Part shown: positions 6,452 to 16,400 of the stretch, in pieces
Layout: each line of letters starts with the position of its first letter
How positions within the stretch are numbered: the stretch's first letter is position 1
Virus record (IMG/VR): IMGVR_UViG_3300031787_001042
Coordinates: 1-20,282 of that record
Reading direction: 5' to 3' (one strand)
DNA length: 20,282 bases
Origin: a virus
The notes under the pieces: model-generated
What the model saw: the letters and a program-made list of their open reading frames with translations, nothing else
The model's database searches: none
Told to the model about the DNA's origin: nothing
Made by a program: the position numbers and the translations under genes

Positions 6452-9400
6452 TTATCTGTTTGTAATTGAATTAAATAATTCCAAAGCTTCGGTAACAATA
6501 GTTACATAATTAATTGTTAAATTAGAGTTATTCGTCTCAGAAACTGATATTGATTCACTAACATTACTCTTATTCCAATTCAATGAAATAAAGTCTGAAA
6601 TACTTTCAGGAGTATCACTTGTAGTTACAATTCTTGACGCCCATCTAGCAACTAAAAAGTCGACTGATTTTCTTACATTAGAAAAACTTGCCATTGGTAT
6701 TGATGTACTACTACACCAAAACTTTTTATCATCACCAAAATAACTTGAGCTTCCGCCCCAATATTGATTTAAAGTTATTTTACCATAATTATTTTCCCAA
6801 CTATTAAATTTTTGGAATGCTCCACTGTTATTAAAGTTACCACTTTGTATATAAAAAGTTGCAAAAATAATCTTTTGTAGTAATACATCTGAAGTTGAAT
6901 TTGTGATATTATTAACCATAATCTCATAAGATAAACTTGTAGATTTTGGATTATCACTTGGGCTATAATCATATTCACTTGAAAGTAAATCAATACAACT
7001 TTGTGTTACTTGATTACTAGCGACATTGGTTGTTTGAATACTATTTTCAATATTACTTGTTTGAGCATTTTGATTAATTCCTGTATTAGGTGCCGACTCA
7101 CTCACATCAGATTTTTTAACTTTCTCTAAAATACCTTCTAATAAATTTGTTTTAATACTTTGTAAGTATTCATCTAATTGTGGTAAAGAATATATAGGTT
7201 GTCTTTGACCTGTAACTGTAGTTGAGAAATTACCAGGTACTATAGTATGTCTAACCCCTGTAATCATATAAGGTCCACTAAACATTGGTACATACCTTAA
7301 ATTAAAGTACATTGTTGGTTGAATCATAGCGTTACCAAGCATATCTATACTACAAGCATAACTTCTATTTTTATATAAGTTATATAATGAAAGATTTTGA
7401 GTTGCTCCACCTCGATTACCAGCCTGATTAGCCATTTCATTTAAAATAGCTAAACTTTCCGCAGTTGATAGTCCATTATTTTGAGATACACTGAAACCTT
7501 TAAATATTGTTTGATTTTGAGTACCTATATCAACATTAAAACCAACTACTCTATTAGATTTATCCCAATCATTTTTACCTATTTGATTTTCAATTAAAGG
7601 ATTATCCTTTGTTAAATCAAACGCATCATTTTTATATCTAAAATCAACACTTTTAATATCTAAATATTCACTTAATTTTCCACCGTAAAAACAAACCATT
7701 TTTGTTGATGAATTTCGATAATCAACATTCAAAAAACTACCGAATAAACTATTAGCAAAATCGTTAGTTCCCTCAAATTTAGGTATAGGATTTTTTGTAG
7801 CATTTTGAACATTATAAAAGTTCATATAAGCAGGTACATTCATAACAACAAAGTGGTTATGTGACAATATTTCATTTACCAAATATAACATATTACTTTT
7901 AACATTCATATCTGATAATTGATTTTTCAATTCGTAAACATCAACTAAAACTTTACTACCAATATCCCTTGAAGCCCTATCTAAAATTAAAACATCTTCA
8001 AATAATGTTTTACTTTTAAAATCTGTCCCTGAAATCCATTTGTCGTTTGTAGCTTTAAAAGATTCCCACAATTCAACTTTAGTTTGTGGTCCTTGTAACC
8101 TTGAATTAATTTTTTGACTTTGAATTGTAATATTTGGTAAATCAACTCTTAATCTTATCAATAAATTATTTAGTGATTTATTAAGAAAGTTTTCAATAAC
8201 AAGTAAATAATTTGTCATGACTTCAAAAAACTTTTCTTTACCTATTTTATTATTCGGATTGTTTGTAACAGGATAATTAGTAAACGCATCAATTTGTTGT
8301 GTTACAATATATTGTGGGGCTAACGGATTTGTAGATAATGAACCAAAAACTTTAATTATTGTATCATTTATAAGTTGTTGACACACATCATTCCAAGTTG
8401 ATGGTGGGAAATAAAAATTATGTATACCCTCATAAACTTGAATTCCATTTTCATCAAATAATAACGGCCATAAATTAGGTTCAGAATTTTCAAACCCCTT
8501 TTTAATTAAAATTTGATACCCACCTTCTAAATTAGCACTAGCAACTGTTAAAGTTACAAAAGAAGCAGGTGGTATTTGGGACTGGATTTGATTAGATTGT
8601 GTACCGTTAAGTTTTTGAGTTGCGTACATTTTAATTATAGGAGCGAACAACTTTATATTATTAACAGTAAATGCAATATTAAAATCAATAAAGAAATCTG
8701 TGATATATGAACCATTGTCACTATATGTAAGTTCGGGAATTTCAGAAAAACCAACATAAGTTTTTAAAGAAATCCACTCATTTGGATAATTAATCTGTGA
8801 TTGTAATAATGTAACGTTACCACCATTAACCGGAAGTGAATTAGGTGTTGTAGTTTGATAACTATCGGGGTCAAATTTATCAACTAAAGGTAAATTTGAA
8901 AATGAATAAAATAATTTTTTATCAAAACTTGACGGGTTTCCAAATTTAAAAATAACATCGTAATTTAAAAATTGTTTTAAATAATCATTAACACTTATAA
9001 ATTGTTTTTGTAAAATATTTTTTACTACTTCAGCACCAGTTTGTCCCGTTTGTTTTGGAACTTTCATCATTTGTCTCATCATGTACTGAAAATTTTTGAA
9101 CCCAAACTCTGTTTCTGTTTCAGAATTCGAAACCAAATTACTTTCATAATCATAAACTGTTTTAGAAAAATTTAAAAATTCTATTTCAAATCTGTCTAAA
9201 ACTTGTTTTTCAAAAATAGAGAACATTTCACTTATTTTTGTATACTCATATCCATTTTTATTAAATGAAAAATTAGATTGAATTGACGATTCAGTGAAAA
9301 TTGTTTTAAGATATTCTTCGGGTGAAGGTTTAACTATTTTTGAAATATCAAAATAACCATAATGAGGTAATGACCAAAAATTTCTAACTGAACCATCGTA

Positions 9401-12400
9401 AACCGAGTTATTAGATAAAACTTCATTGGTAATCTGACCATTAGAATTAAAGCACTCGTTTTTAGTTTGATTTATTAAACTACCCTCAGACGGAAACGGA
9501 TATTCATAATTTGAATCTAAAGTGTTAACTGATACTGACCAAGGTGTTATTTTCAAATCTCTCAAATCATCATTAGGGTCAAATCCTTCAGCTAAATTAA
9601 TAACCGCACTATCAACATAATTAAGTGTTAATCCTGAAGCAAATGCATTTTGAATATCAACTTCTGTGTATGTAAAATCAATGATATTAAATCCTTGGTA
9701 AAAAACGTTAAAATCATTAATAAGTTTTGGATAAAACCCAACATTTATAACTGTAGATGTTTCAGACCCAATAACTGTATTTTTTTCTAATATAATATCA
9801 ACCGCAGAACCATTTATATCTAATGAATAAATTTTTGTTGGGTCATTTGTGATTGGGTCGTAGTTAGCAACCTTATCAAAAGATGACCATGAAGAATTAA
9901 TAATATCAAAACCTGTTTCTGTATATTTTTTATAACGATGCCAAATTGAACCTATTTTAACCATCCAAGAGTAAGGTACCTTATGGATAGCCCCAAACTT
10001 TTTAAGTGTCGCAAAAATATAATCTAAATCAATTGTTGCCCCATTTTCATAAGTTTTATATTTTTCCCTTAATGTCGCAATTGGTAAACTATTAATAAAC
10101 AAATATGCCGCAGATACAAAAGGATATGTATCATAGTTTCTAAACTTTTCAACACCTTCTTGTATTGCATTTGTAAAAAATGGTGTGTTTAACATAGATG
10201 TAGTTTGAAGGGACGTTACGTTTCCACTATAGTCACCGTAAAGAACGTCTCCCTCAGTAACATTTTGATATTGGTAAACTCTTGAGTTATAAAAATCTGT
10301 TAGACTTGTTTCGTAACCTGTTGGTTCATTAATTGTCTCCATCAAAAAGTTACTAAACGGTTTTCCGATTGCATTAAACGTTGTTTGAGAAAAATTACAT
10401 ATAACTTTATTAAGAGTGTTAAAATTTAATACTTTTTTGGTATCAAAAGATAAATCAACATTTTGTATTGATTTACCATCAGCTAAGTTAGATTTTACCC
10501 AATTAAAATTAGTAAATGGATAAGTGTCAGTTAAATCAAATTTATTAGATTTAGTTGAATTAGAAATTAAATTTACAATATCGTTTTCATTAGTTAAAGA
10601 AACAATAGGTTGACTTTTTTTATCTGTTAAAACTTCTTGATTTATAAATTCAAATAATAAATTATCTGTTTGATTTTTTATATAACTAGTATTATAAATT
10701 CCCCTTATAAAATTTTGCCAACTTTGTCCTTGTCCTTCATTTGAGAATTGTTCTAAAATTGATAAAAAATTTGAGGAATTAAATCCGTAATTTTGAAGTT
10801 TTTGTATAAGAAACGGATTATCATTTGACAAACTATTTAATAAATTTATTTTTTCAGTATCGGAAATTAAACTTGTAATTTTATCCGATTCAGAAACATC
10901 ATAATTTATTCTATTAAGTTTTGAATATGATGAAACATAAAAAAGTCTTTCAAATATCTCAAATAAAAATTTAATCTCTTCTTTATTTGAATAAACATCA
11001 GTCCCTATAGGGAATTCAATAGCATTGAGTGTTAATCTTTTAACATCTTCGGTTTGATTAAATCCAGTTTCCGTATCAGTATCTGTTTGAGAAACTTTTT
11101 CAACATAAGCTCTTATAAATTCTTCAACAAATTCAATCTCAGGCCAATATTCATAAAGATAACCTTGTGTTTGTTCAACAACATCACTTTCACCAGGATA
11201 CCTAATCTCATATTTTTCTCTATTATCATTTGAAGTTGTTGCAACAATATATTGAGGCCATGGATAAATTGGAGTATCCTCACCAAGACCGTCATTTAAA
11301 TTATCACTACTAGGTTTATCTCCTAAAATAGCATTTTTTCTAATTGTATTATTATTTAACTCCCAAGCTTTAGTATGAACATCATCTAATAATCTCAAAA
11401 AAGCTTCACCACTAGCAAAAATAACCGCTAAAACATTTCTAATATTAGGAACAAATCCAATACCTTTACTTTTATCTTGTAATAATTCAGAAAGAGCAAA
11501 AGTTAATTCTTTTTGTATTTCTTCTTTGTAAGACTGAGCTAATTTGGAAATATTATTAGTTTTTTCAATAAAAGATTTAGTTCCTTCAAAATAATAATAT
11601 GTAAATTGCGGTATTTTATTTCCTTCTGAAGTTTTTATATTTCCAGTATTAAAATTATTAGTATCATCTAATTGACTTTGTAGATTAACAGTATCCGCAG
11701 AATTTGGTTGTTTTCCACCGTTTCTTTGTATATAAGTTTCAGTTAAATCAACATCATTAGATTTTAAATCTATCACAAATGTATCAAGGTCAATATCAAC
11801 AGTAATTTGTGAAGATTTTGGAGATTTATTATTAATAACATAACTTCCGTTTTGTCCTAATGTAATATTACCATTTAATAAACCTTTTTTGTCATCACCA
11901 TATTTACTTATTAACTCTTTAAGTTCACTTAACGCATCTTGTTTTTGTTGTTCTGTTTGAAATTGTTTTTTAAATGGATAGATTTTAATTTTTGAATTTT
12001 TTAAAACGTAAAAATTTTCAACATCCATGTACTTATCAAACCAAGATTTACCGTTTTGATAATAATAAACTTCTTTTTGATATTCTTGTAAATTTTTAAC
12101 ATAACTCTCACAATTAGTCAATGGGTCTAAATTTTCTTTAGTTAAAGAATCTGTAATATTTTTAACAAAATTTTCTAATCTATTTCTTAACTGAGGAACA
12201 GTAATTTCAGGAAAATCTTCAGGAATTAATCCTTTAGATTTATATTCACTATAAAGTTCTTTTACTTTTTCATAACCTCTTTCAACTACACTATTATCAA
12301 CTTTTTTAAACTGTGATGGACCTTCACTTTTAGGTTCAATTCTTAACGTTGATTTATACATGTGTGGAGCGGCTAAAAGTCCAGCTAAACTTATCTCAGT

Positions 12401-13114
12401 TAATATTGTATATTTGTATGTGTAAAATTTTAATCTAATTGTAAAGTTACCAGTTAAACTATTAAAATCAGAAGTAAAACTTTGTAACATTAACGGTAAT
12501 CTTAACGCTTTACCATAATATCCTTTAATTGTTAAATTAAACAAAGGGTATGGGAGATTGAAAAAACACCCGTATGGTGAGCTATCACCACCTTCAAATA
12601 AAGCCTTTCCCTTAACGTCCTCTAAAGTAATATCAATTACAGGCATGAAAGACATGTCCGTATTAATCCCTATTTGTACGATACCTAAAAGACCATTATC
12701 AACACTTTGTTCTTTACCTTCTGAATATGTTGACTGTCTATAGAAATAATCATCATTTTTAGATGGGTTTTTTATACTTTCGACTTTAGGTTGATTAACA
12801 CCTAATCCCTTTAAAGAATTTAAACCTGTTATTTCATTAGTATAAGAATTATCTAAAAAAGTTTTACCACCAGGTTTTAAAAAGTTAACTTTTGCAATTG
12901 AAATTGTTTGAATATCACTATTGTTACCTGCACCGACAGCTAATTTAGTTCTAGGTAAAATATCACACTCAAGATTTGCGTACATAACCAAATCTTCCAC
13001 TTTAACATGTCTTTCTTTTACTTTACCGTCAATGTCAACGATTTTGTTTGGGTCAACTACTATAATATTATTATAATCATAATCGACAAAAATATTTTCA
13101 GAGTTACCTACCAT
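6452..13114 (-). CDS. Giant baseplate hub-like tail protein (2220 aa)
   Basis: This is probably the central baseplate hub, linking the tail tube to the puncturing device. Residues 157-240 read like the hub beta-barrel of T4 gp27/Mu gp44-type proteins: MPVIDITLEDVKGKALFE, then SPYGCFFNLPYPLFNLTIKG, then LTGNFTIRLKFYTYKYTILTE. A second hub-like segment near 1915-1998 has MYFNLRYVPMFSGPYMITGV, then RHTIVPGNFSTTVTG, the usual ending of the hub fold. The middle 1600 residues are rich in Asn, Ser and Thr and match nothing I know. After a polar linker, the last 137 residues (2084-2220) contain YIQSGNF, FNSWENNYGKI and SVDFLVARW, which faintly recall cell-wall glucosaminidases; this is weak. T4 gp27 is only about 391 residues, so this protein is several times larger. 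The ATG lies inside the LysM gene (11-bp overlap), implying coupled translation and joint assembly. No frameshift is seen. Confidence 0.8.
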   Translation of the reverse strand: MVGNSENIFVDYDYNNIIVVDPNKIVDIDGKVKERHVKVEDLVMYANLECDILPRTKLAVGAGNNSDIQTISIAKVNFLKPGGKTFLDNSYTNEITGLNSLKGLGVNQPKVESIKNPSKNDDYFYRQSTYSEGKEQSVDNGLLGIVQIGINTDMSFMPVIDITLEDVKGKALFEGGDSSPYGCFFNLPYPLFNLTIKGYYGKALRLPLMLQSFTSDFNSLTGNFTIRLKFYTYKYTILTEISLAGLLAAPHMYKSTLRIEPKSEGPSQFKKVDNSVVERGYEKVKELYSEYKSKGLIPEDFPEITVPQLRNRLENFVKNITDSLTKENLDPLTNCESYVKNLQEYQKEVYYYQNGKSWFDKYMDVENFYVLKNSKIKIYPFKKQFQTEQQKQDALSELKELISKYGDDKKGLLNGNITLGQNGSYVINNKSPKSSQITVDIDLDTFVIDLKSNDVDLTETYIQRNGGKQPNSADTVNLQSQLDDTNNFNTGNIKTSEGNKIPQFTYYYFEGTKSFIEKTNNISKLAQSYKEEIQKELTFALSELLQDKSKGIGFVPNIRNVLAVIFASGEAFLRLLDDVHTKAWELNNNTIRKNAILGDKPSSDNLNDGLGEDTPIYPWPQYIVATTSNDNREKYEIRYPGESDVVEQTQGYLYEYWPEIEFVEEFIRAYVEKVSQTDTDTETGFNQTEDVKRLTLNAIEFPIGTDVYSNKEEIKFLFEIFERLFYVSSYSKLNRINYDVSESDKITSLISDTEKINLLNSLSNDNPFLIQKLQNYGFNSSNFLSILEQFSNEGQGQSWQNFIRGIYNTSYIKNQTDNLLFEFINQEVLTDKKSQPIVSLTNENDIVNLISNSTKSNKFDLTDTYPFTNFNWVKSNLADGKSIQNVDLSFDTKKVLNFNTLNKVICNFSQTTFNAIGKPFSNFLMETINEPTGYETSLTDFYNSRVYQYQNVTEGDVLYGDYSGNVTSLQTTSMLNTPFFTNAIQEGVEKFRNYDTYPFVSAAYLFINSLPIATLREKYKTYENGATIDLDYIFATLKKFGAIHKVPYSWMVKIGSIWHRYKKYTETGFDIINSSWSSFDKVANYDPITNDPTKIYSLDINGSAVDIILEKNTVIGSETSTVINVGFYPKLINDFNVFYQGFNIIDFTYTEVDIQNAFASGLTLNYVDSAVINLAEGFDPNDDLRDLKITPWSVSVNTLDSNYEYPFPSEGSLINQTKNECFNSNGQITNEVLSNNSVYDGSVRNFWSLPHYGYFDISKIVKPSPEEYLKTIFTESSIQSNFSFNKNGYEYTKISEMFSIFEKQVLDRFEIEFLNFSKTVYDYESNLVSNSETETEFGFKNFQYMMRQMMKVPKQTGQTGAEVVKNILQKQFISVNDYLKQFLNYDVIFKFGNPSSFDKKLFYSFSNLPLVDKFDPDSYQTTTPNSLPVNGGNVTLLQSQINYPNEWISLKTYVGFSEIPELTYSDNGSYITDFFIDFNIAFTVNNIKLFAPIIKMYATQKLNGTQSNQIQSQIPPASFVTLTVASANLEGGYQILIKKGFENSEPNLWPLLFDENGIQVYEGIHNFYFPPSTWNDVCQQLINDTIIKVFGSLSTNPLAPQYIVTQQIDAFTNYPVTNNPNNKIGKEKFFEVMTNYLLVIENFLNKSLNNLLIRLRVDLPNITIQSQKINSRLQGPQTKVELWESFKATNDKWISGTDFKSKTLFEDVLILDRASRDIGSKVLVDVYELKNQLSDMNVKSNMLYLVNEILSHNHFVVMNVPAYMNFYNVQNATKNPIPKFEGTNDFANSLFGSFLNVDYRNSSTKMVCFYGGKLSEYLDIKSVDFRYKNDAFDLTKDNPLIENQIGKNDWDKSNRVVGFNVDIGTQNQTIFKGFSVSQNNGLSTAESLAILNEMANQAGNRGGATQNLSLYNLYKNRSYACSIDMLGNAMIQPTMYFNLRYVPMFSGPYMITGVRHTIVPGNFSTTVTGQRQPIYSLPQLDEYLQSIKTNLLEGILEKVKKSDVSESAPNTGINQNAQTSNIENSIQTTNVASNQVTQSCIDLLSSEYDYSPSDNPKSTSLSYEIMVNNITNSTSDVLLQKIIFATFYIQSGNFNNSGAFQKFNSWENNYGKITLNQYWGGSSSYFGDDKKFWCSSTSIPMASFSNVRKSVDFLVARWASRIVTTSDTPESISDFISLNWNKSNVSESISVSETNNSNLTINYVTIVTEALELFNSITNR

Positions 13115-13427
13115 AATAAAAGAAGTGATTATCTAATGCTGATTTATAATCTTGTAAAGAAGTTATTAAAGGAAATGGAATAGTCAATATCGCACCATCA
13201 GGTATATTCCATTCTTGTCCACCAAAATTAGGATTTGCCATCATAATTAACCATCCAAATGTCGGTGAATTATAATATTGTTGCGAAACTTTATCTAATC
13301 TGGATTGATTAACTTTATATATAAATCTTTTATCGGTAGTTTTTGATGGTAAAGTAATATATGGTACAACAGTTTGTTTACCATCAATTGAAAAATTGTT
13401 ATATCTATTATAATACTGAAATGCCAT
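13104..13427 (-). CDS. LysM-domain baseplate protein, T4 gp53-like / tail protein X-like
   Basis: This small baseplate protein probably helps fix the hub to the wedges. It has 107 residues. Residues 38-85 form a LysM-like unit: YKVNQSRLDKVSQQYYNSPT, then FGWLIMMANPNF, and finally WNIPDGAILTIPFP. The same layout is known in T4 gp53 and in P2 gpX-type tail proteins. The N-terminal 37 residues are a Tyr/Asn-rich strand region, and the C-terminus is helical. T4 gp53 is about 196 residues, so only the core is present. It starts 2 bp after the stop of the 1691-residue gene and overlaps the hub gene by 11 bp. In T4, gene 53 also lies directly before a hub gene (gene 5), which supports the assignment. 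Confidence 0.82.
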   Translation of the reverse strand: MAFQYYNRYNNFSIDGKQTVVPYITLPSKTTDKRFIYKVNQSRLDKVSQQYYNSPTFGWLIMMANPNFGGQEWNIPDGAILTIPFPLITSLQDYKSALDNHFFYYGR

Positions 13428-13429
13428 AA

Positions 13430-16400
13430 TTAATTATTAAATTTTACTTTTCCTAAATAAGTTGATGTGTCATTATTTGTATTCTCAGATTTATAAAGAT
13501 TTTGTATTTCCGTCTTTTGTTGTTCCGTTCCTCCAACAGTGGTATATGAGAATTTTCGAGTTTTTCCAGCCGGAAACATTTTAACATCTAAACCATCTTT
13601 ATATTCAATATAATCATTATCTCCCTTAAAGTCTTTAAATAAATCATCACCCTTTTCAACTTCTTTTTTATAATCTCTAGCTAAATCGTTAGTTATATTT
13701 TTAAATTTATTTTGTAAATTATATGGTTCATCAACACTTGTTAATGTGTCACTTATAATTGACGAAATAAAATTTTCTTTAGTATTTGAGTTACTTAATA
13801 TTCTTCCTATAATCATATAGAATGATTTATACGTAATATCATCAGTAAAATAATCACCTAACAAAAATATGTCACCAACACTTGGGTAATCATTTGTTAT
13901 TATATTTTGGTTAACACAAAAATCATAAAATTCATCAATTGTTTGTCCAAAATCAAAATAATCAGAATAAAATTCTTCATACGTATTTGACACTTGAGAT
14001 GAACTTTGACTCACATTATCACCATCTAAACCTGATAATGTATAAACATTAGCCGTTCCAACCGAATTAATTTTACCATCAGTCAGATTATCAATAATAT
14101 TTAGTTTTTGAATAAATCTTACAAATGTTTGTTGGAAACTAGACATATCCTGAATAATTAAAGTTAAATCATTATTCATAACATTTTGAAGTTCTTTAAC
14201 ATAATTCACCATGTTTATTCTTACTTGTCTTAAATCACTTTCAAAAAAGTTAAAATCATTAACTAACTTATCCATAATTGGATTTGTATCATTTTCAATA
14301 TCTTCAATTACTTTATCAAATAAATTTTTAACCGATTGTTCAATTTGATATGGTACACCATATATTCTACAAGGTACTGAATCACCATTAGATTTTACAT
14401 CACCATTAATATAATATCTGTCTTGATTAATCATTTGAACAATTCCGTAATTGTATTTATCATTAATTTCTTGGAGTTTATTTGGTATTGTTTCAAAATA
14501 TGATTTAGAAGACAATAATAAATTATCCATAATTTTTTGATAAGAAGTTTCACCAGACGAACCACCTTCAATAGGTACTGTTGTTATAATTTCACCAATA
14601 ATTGACCCACCTTCATTTTGTTGTTGTGGTGAAAATCCAGTATTTGATATATTAGTTGTTATTTCAGGTGTAAGTCCTAAAAGTTGAGCCAATTCTTTAT
14701 CTATAGCAGTAGTATCTTCAGTTGATGTTGCTCTTTCATCGTAAATTTCAGTGTTAGCATAATAGTTGAAAGATAATGCATTTTGAAGTTCTTCAACGGG
14801 TTTTGCTATACCCATTCCCCCAATAATATCAAAACTAAGTGTAACCTTAGCAATCATTGGTTGAATTCCTATACCTTCAGGATTTAAATCAAAATTTTCA
14901 TACTGAAATTGTAAGTTTTTAGGAATAATTTTTGTGTTAAAAAAGTCCCCAATTCTTAAAACTAATACAGGTGGAGCCCCAAATGATGTATTAATAGAGT
15001 CATTAATTCTTGGTTTTCCATCCGAACCTATTATTGGTATTGTCTCACCCGGTCTTAAACACTGATTTAAAAAAGTCAGTCTTGAGTTAAGACCTTCAGG
15101 TGTCATTGAGTGAAAAGCAGGATTAAAGTATCTTATTTTTTCTCTTATTGAATCATAAACAAATGGAACATTTTCTTTTATTACTTCAAAATAATCACAT
15201 TCAGTTAAAAGATTTCTCAAAATTCTTTTCCCTAAATTTTCTTTTAATTTTTGTACAATTGTTTTAGTTGATTTAGGAGTAGGTGTTTTAAGTGGAATTT
15301 TTATTGTTGTAATTTCAGGAACATCTGGGTTAGGAATAGTTTCTTGTTCAATTAATTCTATTGTAGGGGTAGGTGTTTGAATAAGACTTTCAATATTAAT
15401 TTTTGAAATTTTTACTCTTCTACAAGCCATCGCATCAACTGCATATATTTGTGAATTACTTGTAACACCATCACTACCACTTATATCTGTATTACAATTC
15501 ACTTCTCTACCTGTTGACCCATCAGCCATCTTTGGTATAGCAATCGTCTCAATTTCTCCTTTAGCCGCTTTATTTACTATTTTAAATGAACCATCTTCAA
15601 AAAATGGTAATAACTTTCCATTATCAAATGTTTTAAAGAATTTTTCTACGGAGTCGATTCTTCTTACAGACAAATTTTTATTATAATTAAAAGTTGCGGT
15701 CGCTGAGGCTGAACCAACCATTTCTATTGAAATTTTTGCTAATCCGTTACTTAAAATTTCGTAAGCTTCATCTATGAAATTTTTATCATCTGATGATGCC
15801 TTTTTATATGATGGAATTATTACTGTATTATAAAAATCATTAATTTGTTTTTGATTTTCACAAAACTCAACATTATTTTTACAAAATCCTTCATTTATAT
15901 TAAAAGTATTATTTGATGTTATAATAGACGAATCAATAAAATTTTGATTAGTATATGAATCATAGGTATCTTGATACGATACCGAACTTATTACTTTGTT
16001 TGTGTTAGGGTCAGGAATATCATTAAAAAAATAAAACCCTAAATCTTCATACGTAGTCTTAAAACTATCTATTAAAGAACTATTATTAACTCCTCCGCCT
16101 GACTCAGTACCAAGATTAGGAATTGGTTCAGTTCCGGAACCGGCACTACCATCTGTATTTGGTTCTGCAGGTATTTCCAAAACTATCTCTTCGTATTCTT
16201 CTTTTGTTAAGTTTGGTTTATTTAAAATTTCTTGATAAGTGTATAAATCACTAGTTGGGATAGTGTTATATTTTTTAGCTAATTCATAGATATCAAATTT
16301 AACACATCCAGCAAAAAAAGAATCCAAAATAGAATTTATTTTTTCACTACTTTTACCTTTTAATTGTTGTTCAACAATAACATTTAGTACTGACGGACTA

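Noticed and set aside
6775-6993. Minus-strand frames inside the hub gene (also 11113-11295)
   Set aside because: They are out-of-frame shadows of a continuous 2220-codon gene, with Ile/Leu/Gln-rich sequence typical of shifted AT-rich reading.
12558-12743. Plus-strand open frame of 61 codons
   Set aside because: It is antisense to the well-supported hub barrel region and shows no recognisable protein pattern.
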